Assembly (NCBI GenBank): GCA_040954595.2 | Contig: CM082585.2 | Span: 12,276,001-12,340,000, forward strand | Source: Balanoglossus misakiensis | Taxonomy: Eukaryota; Hemichordata | DNA: 64,000 nucleotides | Direction of reading: 5' to 3' | Part shown: positions 29,501-40,857 of the stretch, piece after piece | Layout of the letters: each line of letters opens with the position of its first letter | How positions within the stretch are numbered: the stretch's first letter is position 1 | Notes under the pieces: generated by a model | Databases searched by the model: none | What the model saw: the letters and a program-made list of their open reading frames with translations, nothing else | Told to the model about the DNA's origin: nothing | Position numbers and translations under genes: made by a program

Positions 29501-32500
29501 TTTTACTGCACAGTTTACCTGTCTACTTGGTGATTCAGTCCTGCCTCCCCTCAATAAAAAGACCACACCCTGCAACACAGCTGTCACTTTCTGTCTATTT
29601 TCAGCATCACCGAAACCTGTCCAACCATTGCATTAGAAAGGGGGCATTGACTGCCTCTGCAGCTTGTCTGTCTGTCTGATGAATAAAGAGCCACAGTTTG
29701 TATTATAATTTATGGTTATTTTTCAGTATTTTATTTGTTATATGTACAAATGTATCAACTACAGCTGTCCATCCACAGAATATGCAATAGAAATGTACTA
29801 GTATGCTTGTGTCAGACTATCTCAGGTATTGATTTCATAATAGGAATACAGATATGATTTATGTGTTTCGTAGGAACTGAAGCGATACAAGTTGTACATT
29901 TTTACAAAGTGATAAAAGCAAGCGTAACTGTTGGCTGATATTTTACCAGAGAGTATTGGTAAGAAAATTGAGTTTATTGTGGGTTGGTATAAAAATAGAT
30001 TTTATGGTCTTTTGACTATTAAAGTGTGCCAAGATTTGTATCATTGCTTCAGTTGTTATAAATGCCAGCATCTGTGTAAATGCACTACAGAAACAACACT
30101 AGTAGTGGTGTGATAGGCTGTAGAGATTATTTTGGAAATCTAATTGGTGACGATTGTGTTTTGACAAATCTCCTTGCATCTTAGTTGGAGACCAACAGCT
30201 TCAATCTATATATTGCCCCAGGGTACAAATTCTCCTGGCAATAAAAAGACAGGTTATAAGGACTTTGATTTTTGGTGGGTGTACTTTGCTCTGAAGCTGT
30301 TTACAGACGTTAACTGTAATCTTGTTGGTCATTGTCTGTCTGTGTCAACAAACTTTTGCTGGGGTTCTTTTAATTTTTGGCCATTGGTATATTGTAATGC
30401 ATTGCACATAAACATTCAGATTCTGGATGTCACCTTGTACGTGCATATACTTACATGTACATGTAAATGCAACCAAGCCAGTTATTGCCAGCCTTCCTTC
30501 TAAAAAGTATTTCTCATGTTTAGTGATAACAATGATATGATGAATTGAGAGATCTAATTGATGTCAGATGAACATATTACTGGAATACACAGGGGTTAAT
30601 ATACTTCAATTGCACCGAGCTCAGTAGGACATTTATCTGACGTGTAAATTATTTTATTTCCATTACCAGTAGGGCATTTACATTTCTGTTGCAGTGTTAA
30701 TTTATTTTATTCTCATTGTCAAAGTAACAAGTACGGCTAAATAATAACTGAATAATGGCACTACATCACTTGCCATGCTGTTAAAATAATTACAAAATTG
30801 ATCATGAAATATTCATGCAATGTACATGCACACTGCAGAGTCTGATTATTTTGTGTGTATGTTTCAAACCACTCAGCCAACACCCCCGGAGGCTTATTTC
30901 ATTAAGCGAGGTACAGTACACTCTCAGTTAAATTACTGCCAGTTCCTCTCAATTCTAACACTCACACAGCCGTTATATTAACCCTTTTACCACTATGGTC
31001 CAGTCCAAATCCTTTGTTTTTCTATGGGAAGGTTGGACCTCTATAGAGGGAACTGGGGGTGGAAGGGATAAAAGAGTCTGTGACTCTCATGTGTGAGCAG
31101 TTTGAACTTGAAATCTGTCAGGTGTCACGGGTACATGTATGTCGCAGTGAACTTTGAAGAAATTAAGATGCAGCATTGTATTTCACTGATCCTCAGGTTC
31201 TGTCATTATTGATGGGTTTGTGCTGGAGACATGTAAATGGAGCCTCATCCTTCTTAAAAATTGATGAAATGTAGATTTTAGTGGCCATGAGAAATGCAAA
31301 TACTAGATTCGCCCACACAGGCAAAATTTAAAAAAAAGAAATTAAGTAGAAAGATTGTATGTGATGTGATAGTCTAGCAGTGTGCGTGTATGCAGAGACT
31401 GACAGGGTGTATTTGCATACCTGTTGTCAACCAGCAGGCTGATCAGTATCAACAGTTGCCCATCATGCATTCTGCCAACATACATATGACAGTAAAATCT
31501 GTCTAATCTGGAAACCTGTCTACCCTGACACATTTTTCTGTCCCTTAGACATAGAGAGCCACATATTAATTTAAAGAACCTCTATAAACCGGACACCTCT
31601 GCAAACCAAACAATTTAGAGTGAAGTATAATGGACTTGCCTACTATTCATCCAATATGTCGACATGCTCAGAGCCATTGTTCATACATCATTGTATTTTT
31701 AGAATAACCCTAGATAATATTTTACAGTCTCTAGATTAATAGTGAGAGTAATTCCTGGAACAAAAGGACAGATTGAATCGGAAACTTAGAAGTTAGATAT
31801 CCTCAGGGTTGCAATGATGTACGATGTAATGTTGAATTTCCTTCCACTCTATTTTGCCATTAGTTCTTCCAATGTATTGACATGTATATATGATCAGTTT
31901 CTGAAAAGCACCATATTCAGTTTCATTTCATTCAGTGTTTGTTATTCACCTCATACCATTGCCACTCAAACAGTTGTGTAGAGCATATTAGAAAAGTCGT
32001 ACAGTGATGTAAGGTAGCTTGTGAGGCTTGTGTGGGTATTTCTATAAAAATTCCAAAAATTACTGCGATCTTTGAAATCGAGGTTCGCTAAATTGATAAA
32101 GAAGTCAGTGATCCACTCTAGATACGCTGGAAATAATCTCTGTTGCTGATCAATGAATCCTTGAAAATCCTTAAAATAGATCCCAGTATGAATCACCTTC
32201 AGGTAGCTTTACTTTTATGGAGTTTTTATTTTAGTTGCAGGGGGGTGGGGAGGGTGGAGGCTCAGCTGTACATGAATTCACACATCACAGGTCTTGATAA
32301 TGATAGTTTTTTAATTGCCCCAAAAAGGCAGATCAGAGTCTATATTCAGAGTTGTCATCCCCAAAGATTGCCTATTTATTGGCAAGAATTTGGATGCATA
32401 CAATGGAGTAGCAATTACACAGTCAACAGCTCTCAGTGTGTATAGCTTCATTTTCCTGTTAGCCTATTCAGAGTCAGCTGATGTGTTAAATTAAAATCTG

Positions 32501-35500
32501 AAGGTCGATCGCCAAGCGTGATGGCATCTATTCACAACCAGCCACTTCCTTGTCAATGATGATCACATTCAGGGGATAATTTCCGCTGAGGTCTGAGTTG
32601 TCAAGAAGTTTCATTTCTCATTCTAGCTGCCTCTGTCAAAGTTGGAAGGGATAAAGCTCAACAGCTGTCCACACTTTGGTTCTTTCTAGTTTCATTTTAA
32701 TGGCAGAATGCTGAACAAGGGGTTTTCCAAATCTCCTATTTCCTGTATTCTCATTTGCCAAACTGCAGCAGCGAGCAACCAGAGGTTCATTCTATCATAG
32801 ACAGCAGAGGGGAAGAAAAACCAATGGGCATGAGTTACTAATTATGTACACACAACTAATGCCATGCACATGACTTCTTTGTAAGTACACAGGTTATTGG
32901 GGGGAAAAACACATTGAATAACTACTAATATTACAGTAATTACAAAAATGAAAATCTACTAAGAAGTATAACAGTACGTAATAGCTATCACAAGACATTT
33001 ATGATAGAAATGATTAGTTTCAATATACCGTACATGCACTAATGCCAAAGGTTATTTGAAATATCAAAGTATTTATTAAACTATTTCAAGGGTCAAGTAG
33101 TGACTTCCTCTGTACTGATCCATGTACCATATCAAGAGATAATTCAGTTCTGTTTATTTATGCCATGGTCACTCAGCATTTGATGGCCACTGGGAGTGAC
33201 TGTTTATGCCTAATTGATCATTCTGACATAGCTATAGTTCTGGTATGGACCCACGGAACTGTACATGTATAACCAAGTGTCCAGCCACATTTTTCATTGG
33301 CTGATCAGGTACAGGTGCAACATGGGTCAAGGGAATACACTTTTTGTAAACACCAAAATGGATAAGCTTAACAAGGATACAATAGTTGATCTGCCTTCAG
33401 AGATACAAGGCCATAACTCATAAGAAAACCACAGGGGCATCAAATGTATAAAACAAACAAAGAAATAAAATAACCACAAACAGAAGAATGACTGATATGC
33501 TTCTTTGCGTTAATTAATGCTTCCACTATATATAAAATATATCACAATAGACCACTTGCATTTCTTTTCAAGACCACCTGTATCAATACTGATTCACATC
33601 TCAAGATGGCTATGACTACAGCCTCAAACATATATTGCTTTCAGAGACTATCCAATCTAACTCTTTTCTTAATTCTTTTCTTTGTTCTTCCATTGCAGAT
33701 TTATCTATTAGCAGCACAACCCAACAAAGCAGTACTAATTATATTTCGCTTGCATCTATCCATGTTAAGTGGTGCCCTATTAGCTATCCTATTTCCTGTT
33801 GTCAATACAAGATTGGTAAGTGACACTTTATGTATTTGTGATTATTAGCCTTTGAATTAATCCCTTTCGTTGTACTCCAGCCATGATTAGCCATCAGCCA
33901 TGGTTAGCCATCAGATCTCCAGCCATGATTAGCCGTCAGCCATGATTAGCCGTCAGATCTCCAGCCATGATTAGCCGTCAGCCATGATTAGCCGTCAGAT
34001 CTCCAGCCATGATTAGCCGTCAGATCTCCAGCCATGGTTAGCCGTCAGATCTCCAGCCATGATTAGCCATCAGATCTCCAGCCATGATTAGCCGTCAGCC
34101 AAGATTAGCTGTCAGATCTCCAGCCATGATTAGCCGTCAGATCTCCAGCCATGATTAGCCGTCAGCCATGATTAGCCGTCAGATGTCCAGCCATGATTAG
34201 CCGTCAGATCTCCAGCCATGATTAGCCATCAGCCATGATTAGCCGTTAGATCTCCAGCCATGATTAGCCGTCAGCCATGATTAGCCGTCAGATCTCCAGC
34301 CATGATTAGCCGTCAGATCTCCAGCCATGACTAGCCGTCAGATCTCCAGCCATGATTAGCCATCAGCCATGATTAGCCGTAAGATCTCCAGCCATGATTA
34401 GCCGTCAGATGTCCAGCCATGATTAGCCGTCAGATCTCCAGCCATGATTAGCCATCAGCCATGATTAGCCGTCAGATCTCCAGCCATGATTAGCCGTCAG
34501 CCATGATTAGCCGTCAGATCTCCAGCCATGATTAGCCGTCAGATCTCCAGCCATGATTAGCCATCAGCCATGATTAGCCGTAAGATCTCCAGCCATGATT
34601 AGCCGTCAGCCATGATTAGCCGTCAGATCTCCAGCCATGATTAGCCGTCAGATCTCCAGCCATGACTAGCCGTCAGATCTCCAGCCATGATTAGCCATCA
34701 GCCATGATTAGCCGTAAGATCTCCAGCCATGATTAGCCGTCAGATCTCCAGCCATGATTAGCCGTCAGATCTCCAGCCATGATTAGCCATCAGCCATGAT
34801 TAGCCGTCAGATCTCCAGCCATGATTAGCCGTCAGCCATGATTAGCCGTCAGATCTCCAGCCATGATTAGCCGTCAGATCTCCAGCCATGGTTAGCCGTC
34901 AGATCTCCAGCCATGATTAGCCATCAGATCTCCAGCCATGATTAGCCGTCAGCCAAGATTAGCTGTCAGATCTCCAGCCATGATTAGCCGTCAGATCTCC
35001 AGCCATGATTAGCCGTCAGCCATGATTAGCCGTCAGATGTCCAGCCATGATTAGCCGTCAGATCTCCAGCCATGATTAGCCATCAGCCATGATTAGCCGT
35101 CAGATCTCCAGCCATGATTAGCCGTCAGCCATGATTAGCCGTCAGATCTCCAGCCATGATTAGCCGTCAGATCTCCAGCCATGACTAGCCGTCAGATCTC
35201 CAGCCATGATTAGCCATCAGCCATGATTAGCCGTAAGATCTCCAGCCATGATTAGCCGTCAGATCTCCAGCCATGATTAGCCGTCAGATCTCCAGCCATG
35301 ATTAGCCGTCAGATCTCCAGCCATGATTAGCCGTCAGCCATGATTAGCCGTCAGATCTCCAGCCATGATTAGCCGTCAGATCTCCAGCCATGATTAGCCA
35401 TCAGCCATGATTAGCCGTAAGATCTCCAGCCATGATTAGCCGTCAGATCTCCAGCCATGGAGAACACCTGAATAGTTATTAATAACAAAAAAAGTGTATC

Positions 35501-38500
35501 AGAAGTTAGCAGCTGATATCTCTGCCACATACTTCAGCATTTCTATTCTAAGTTCTACTAAAAATATAACGGCAACATATAGCCATTAAGAGGATGTGAT
35601 GGCTGAAGACATTGCAAGACAGAAACTGCATTTAGACAGCCCTGCTGTAATTCAATTTATCTCTAGTAGTACTGTGGGAAATTTCAGTTAATGAAAAAGG
35701 TGCCTGATACAGCACCTCAAGAGGTTTGACACAAAATTTTCCCAAAGCGATCGAGAGTAACTTATTTTGTAGCTCTGATACTGGTTCATGCGTTTCCATG
35801 GATACTCGCCACCAGTAATAGATTGAGAATCAGACAAGTGCGTCTAACGCTGTATTTCTTGTGGAAGGACTGACACACATTAACATAGATGTAGATGATA
35901 TCACCACTCTGTACTTTCCAATACTCAGAGCCTCGCCATAGAAACACAAGTCACTGAAAGTATCTAGTTTTCCCTCCTTGAACCCAAGATGAACACATCA
36001 GCCATTTTGTGAGTTTGCATTCAATTTGAGTGATAGAGAGCATTTGATTGACATGCAGTGTTCTGTATTCATGGAGATATGTTTTCATTAGTGTCACGTC
36101 CAACTGCAGTGCGTGGTTTATTCAGCTCTGCATACACTCACCATTATTTGCTTTGTGTTGTCTCCAGAATTTGAATGCACTAATGACACCCTCTTCACTG
36201 TTGCTTTCTACCTGCAAACCAGTATTGCAATCTGCAGATTTTTGTTGTTGCAATAAACACAATTGTTCTGATTGCTTCTAAAAGTTAGTCAACTCCGGTC
36301 ATTTGCAAACAAAAATGGAAAAGTGCATTCTGCAAATACAGTGCAAGAAAATACTGCTATAGTATTACTATTAGCCTGGGTAAACTTTGTAATGATTAAT
36401 CTGTATAATAATTCTTCTTTCTCTCTATTTGCAAACACAGCTGCCATTTGAAACAGAAGTATACTGGGTCCAACATATCCTGATTTATATAATAATTCCA
36501 CCTTATCTAATGAAATGTGGAGGTAAGAATCATACAATGTTCAGATCTGTCAAAATGATAACATCCTCTTTTCTATGCATGCGTCTACATCTAGCTTGAT
36601 CCCAAATTAACTTTCCCTTTTTTTCTCCCGCTGTCTTTTGCTTGTGCTTTCAATTTTGACAAAAATGTTGCTATTAAATCGATCACTCCTGGGATTTGGT
36701 TTTATGAATTGATTGTATCTTTCATTCACAGGTCAGATCATACTCATAAATTTCTTCTGTGTGTTTTGTATTCAGGAGATCTGCCAGAATGATATTCAGT
36801 TGGTTGTCATATTTATCATTAGGTTTAGTTATTTCAGGGTTGCTATGTGTGCTTTATAGCATATATTACATGGTATTTTATAGAAACTTAGGATGGTTTT
36901 AAACTTGCATAGCTGAACTCTGAGTACAAGGACAGTTCAGCTTTGGTTGGGCGGTGTGTGTGTGTGTGTGTGTTACATTTAAGACCAACCAGAGACTCCT
37001 TTGCCATGGAGACTGTCAACCAAAATGGAATACTGACAGTTTCCATGGCTACATGTACTCCCATCTCTCATCGCACCACTTTCATATTGTCCTTCCTTCC
37101 CAGCTGTTGCAGTGAAAAGAACATGTAAAAAAACAATGGTTTTTATCATTGGTTCAAGCATGCTGACTACAGCCATCATTGTTAAATAGCTATCTATTGT
37201 TGTTGTGAATTCACACAGCTGTGTCAGTCAAATTTAAATTGATATTTTATATTTGTAGCCGCAATATATAAGAGACATTTTTCCCAACTGTGTAGTAATA
37301 TTGAATCAGTCATTATATGGTACTACTGTTTTCTCCAATTACAAAGAAAATAGTTATCGTTTGCTTTGTTTTACTGTTACCGGGGCTATTTCAAATTTTC
37401 TTCCACAACATTCAACAAATGTGGTGAGGGTTGACCTTTATGCCTGAGATAACATGATCAAATCAGGAGCTGTCAAATGTATTGCTCTTTACAAAAGGTG
37501 AACACTATCTTGGCACGAATTAAAATTTTAGATCTCATTGACAGCCTTTGTACACGCTGACTGGTGTCTTTCCTTGCTCATATTACTGACATAAGTTTAA
37601 AACATGTGGCCACATTCATGATCACATTTCCCTGATATGTGAATCCAAATATAGATTTACTGTAAAAATTGTCTAAATATATCTTCAGTGCTTGAATGCA
37701 GTTTGCAGTATCAGAATAAAATGTAACCTTGAACCATACCAAGTTACTTTTCAGTAATGCTAACGATTTAAGACATCTTGGTGTTTGACTGATATCTCCT
37801 GTTGTGCCGTGCGATCTTTAAGGTCAAAGAGATTTTCCATGGATTTCACTTTAACTCCATGGAGCATCTCCGTAATGTCTAAAAAGGACATAAATTTATC
37901 TCTTTGTGAGAGGATTCCTTAAATCATACATATTGATTAATCCACCCTAAAAAATAAAATAGCAAAAGAGAAGCATAAATTTTAGCTTTTAAAATCTCCT
38001 ACACAACTTACCATTAACTGTATGCTTTTCATATTTTTTTACATGGACGAATAATTCATTTTCCTTTTACTACAATACTTGATCAAATTAGGTTTAGTAC
38101 ATGTGTACACATGCTGTCATGCTAAACACAATAATTCATAAAAATAATGCTTTAATTTTTATTGGAAGATTGTTGCAACACACAGCTAATTAATTGGCCA
38201 AATGTGATGTGCTGAATTATTAATGATGCTGAAGTAATAAATGTTATCTTTTATATTTGTGTCTCGACAAGCAACATTTTTTTCATATAAAATGTTCAAG
38301 TAATGTCAGTGAACAGTATTTGAAGAAATAAGACCATATTTTATTGAAATTCTCATTCACGTGATACATATTTCATTTGGCTTTTAATATCCTATAAATT
38401 CGCTGTGATATTGTTATAAATTATGTCAAATCTAATACTCAAGTTTAGTTTTCTATTTTCCACAGATTTTGAAAAGCATTCTCAATAATAGGTGAAAGCT

Positions 38501-40857
38501 ATTGTTTGAATACAACCTGAGTCAATTAAAAGCATATTGTGTGAATAGGCACCACAGAAGAATACTTGTTTCTACATGTATACTCACTCCTGTATTTGTT
38601 TGTATGTACTGAATTCATGTGACTTTTCAGCAAGCATTTTCCACAGAACACAGCACATGACTTTTTATTCCAGAGTAAACCTATTATATGGATTTTTCAC
38701 CTGGGGAAAAATAAATCAATGAAGTATAGAGAATGTTGAAAGACTATTAAATAATGTATTTTCAGTTTAAAATATCTTTTAAAGTGCTACCATGATAATG
38801 TGTTTTCCCTGAAGGTATAATGATAAAATATTTGTATCGTACTGCCTCTGCCAGTGTTTGTATGATTTGACTTCAGTTTCTGAAAGTGGCACTCCCATTT
38901 TGCTGAATATGTTCAATCTTTCATCCCCCATTTATCTCTGTAGAGGTCCAATTTTACATCTGGACTGCGAGCCAATTTTCCACAATTTTAATTGAAAGGA
39001 TACTGAACTCTCACAACTATACATAAATATTTAAAAAATGGACGTGCCACTTGAAAATTAGGTGTATAATAATATTAATGGTAGTTTTCCAGTTCATTTT
39101 CTGTAAAAATCTATTCTTTGTGTTCTTGCTCTCCATCCAATCCTTTCCTTTGCCCATCCTTATTCCTTTAATGTTACCCTTCAGTTATTACATGTATTAG
39201 TTTACCCGTGCAAGTCTGCTTCTGTGCGTTTGTTTGCAGGTGCTTACACCCCCGAACCACTAACCGACGCTTGGTGGGTGGTCTGGAATCTCGGTGTGCT
39301 GTTTGCCTATCATTTTGTCCCATTGCATGCCTTAGCCGTGGTAAGTAAAAAAAGAAATTCAGTGACCCAGGGGAACTGTCATGTCACCTGACATTAAATA
39401 AAAATGGTGATGTCACGTGACTGCAGCAGTTGTCACCTGATCTCTACATCCTTGCTCATCAGTTTCATTTCTCTCTTCTCTCTTTCTCTTGTCCCTCTGT
39501 TTCAACTCACAGGTGTTTTTGTGCTTGAGTCTTCAAGTGACTTTCATTGGTACATCTTAACAATTGGCTTCCTTATCTGGTATTGTTTTGTTCCATTACA
39601 GTTGCTTGGTATGGTAAGCAAAACCATATCTACATTCTGCCTTTTTCTCTCATCCCAATCACACTTTGGTACCATCAGCCACTTGGCATCTTCCAACTTT
39701 ACGCTGGATGGTGTTGCCACAGCAACACTCTCCAGCTTTGCCTCATCTGTAACAAATGTCCTGAAGCAACCGGGGAAAGTGGTTCTGTGAAATCCACAGT
39801 GTCATCACGCCATCATTCCCAATCAAAACAGCCACAATCAAATTTCATGTTCTGTTTATTAAAAGCCATTATCTATGTTGTCAAAACTGAGTGAGAAGTC
39901 TTTTAAAAATGGCAGCTCTAGCATTCATGTTTTCGAGATTCTTAAGTTAAAACAGTTGACAGTGTGGTTTCCATCAACTATTAATCATTCTGACATTATA
40001 AAAAATGAATTAGTTGCAAGGTTAAATGGCAATTAAGACGGAAACTTCAAAGAGGCCCGTCTGGGCTCATTAATTTCCGAAATAACACCTGTCATTTATG
40101 TTTTTCATTTCGGCAATCATCTTTGTGATTAATATTGGACAGATCCAAGCTTGAATTTTCATCTCCTTTGAAGATTTCAATAATTGCAGAAATCCATTCT
40201 TTTGGCTGTTTGGAAATTCTGAATTATCCAGCTCACATCTTTTGTTAGATCAGCTTTCCATCACAACAACAGACTGCATGCTGTCTGTCTGCTGGTCCAT
40301 ATCTACATGTTATTACATGTTTCATGACGCATTTCTTTTCGTTTTTTGCATGACTATTTCTTTTGCCAGAACAAACAAAAACTCACCATGTTTTAATAAG
40401 TGTAGAGACTTTATCACATGTCAAGTATAGTCATGTGCAATCAACCCAACATCCTTTCAGGATGATCTGAAATTCATCTATGACATGCTATTGAAGAAAG
40501 TATAATCCCGCAAAAGACTTGTGCTTTCATTCTCTTTATGTTGGCCCTCTCTGATCTGCGCGTACAGTGCATGACTAAATGATCTATCTGTATTATACAG
40601 AGCCTGAAGAACACACATGCGTTTCACTAAAATTGAAATGTTTTTCATCCTCTGTGCAGGCATTGGAAGTCAACTTAAACAACATGCTGTGTCCAGCACC
40701 TAGTGATCCCTTCTACGGCAGGTGGTATCGCGTGGCAGCATTCACACACCAACATGCCATGATTCCACTGCACCACAAACTGTACACTGTCATCGTCAAG
40801 ATATTTCTGCCAGTGTCCAGGTTAGAAGATGAAAAGCCATTTGACAAAAAAGGTTGA
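26525..40857 (+). CDS. TMEM164: TMEM164 multi-pass membrane protein
   Basis: Five exons: 26525-26866, 33699-33815, 36441-36522, 39240-39340 (4a), 40660-40857; 840 nt, 279 residues (human about 297). The start [21 protein letters not shown] matches the family. Family blocks: [18 protein letters not shown] (C107, H108), [65 protein letters not shown] and a short charged C-terminus. About six to eight hydrophobic spans are visible. Human TMEM164 has been reported as an acyltransferase making arachidonoyl ether phospholipids linked to ferroptosis, with a catalytic Cys that probably corresponds to C107. A second version of exon 4 (39513-39613) is listed separately. Introns are long (6.8, 2.6, 2.7 and 1.3 kb); the second holds a minisatellite. 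It follows AMMECR1/CLNS1A and is convergent with the FkbM gene. Confidence 0.95.
27586..27655. mobile_element. MITE-like element, one-ended fragment
   Basis: CTAACCCTTTCACCACCATGG followed by GGTCCAAAACCATTGTTTTC and a block like the other copies (GTTGGACATCTAT); the far inverted end is not recognisable. Confidence 0.5.
30977..31073. mobile_element. MITE-like element, diverged full-length copy
   Basis: About 97 bp from ATTAACCCTTTTACC to GGAAGGGATAAA, with the internal blocks GGTCCAGTCC, TTCTATGGGAAGGTTGGACC and CTCTATAGAGGGAACTGGGG in reverse orientation to the copy at 19307. Confidence 0.65.
33881..35460. repeat. Minisatellite with 25-bp and 17-bp units in TMEM164 intron 2
   Basis: About 1.58 kb built from a 25-bp unit (CCATGATTAGCCGTCAG plus ATCTCCAG) and a 17-bp form lacking the last eight bases. 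Variants (GCCATCAG, GCCGTAAG, ATGTCCAG, CCATGACTAG, CCAAGATTAGCTG) recur in the same order, showing a higher-order repeat: the AAGATTAGCTG variant occurs at 34101 and again at 34955, 854 bp apart, with matching flanks. Confidence 0.97.
36523..39239 (+). other. TMEM164 intron 3
   Basis: 2.7 kb of AT-rich sequence with a short GT run near 36953-36972. No coding exon is seen; the family sequence is contiguous across it. Confidence 0.75.
39513..39613 (+). CDS. TMEM164: Alternative exon 4b of TMEM164 (predicted mutually exclusive with 39240-39340)
   Basis: The exon is bounded by CTCACAG at its 5' side and ATG|GTAAGC at its 3' side. It is 101 bp, exactly the length of exon 4a, and takes the same phases (enters after one base, leaves at phase 0). 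It encodes 34 residues, beginning [13 protein letters not shown] and ending [11 protein letters not shown], which align without gaps to exon 4a ([13 protein letters not shown] ... [11 protein letters not shown]) with about 12 identities, all hydrophobic character kept. It starts 172 bp after 4a. Using both exons, or neither, breaks the frame. Exon 4a is the one matching vertebrate TMEM164 at its TPEPL start, whereas 4b resembles human more at FxW and LQxLG. Expression is not shown by the sequence. Confidence 0.75.

Larger units (their letters stand above)
26867..33698 (+). other. TMEM164 intron 1
   Basis: 6.8 kb, mostly unique AT-rich sequence. It contains MITE-like pieces at 27586-27655 and 30977-31073 and a CTCCCC-rich tract near 29367-29385. 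No conserved exon is seen. Confidence 0.75.

Noticed and set aside
33881-35460. Possible CRISPR-like array
   Set aside because: Units are directly adjacent with no unique spacers and lie in an animal gene intron; it is a minisatellite.
39404-39790. A separate small gene of 128 codons inside TMEM164 intron 4
   Set aside because: Only the part between the splice sites at 39513 and 39613 resembles TMEM164; the rest is intron read-through, so it is better explained as an alternative exon.
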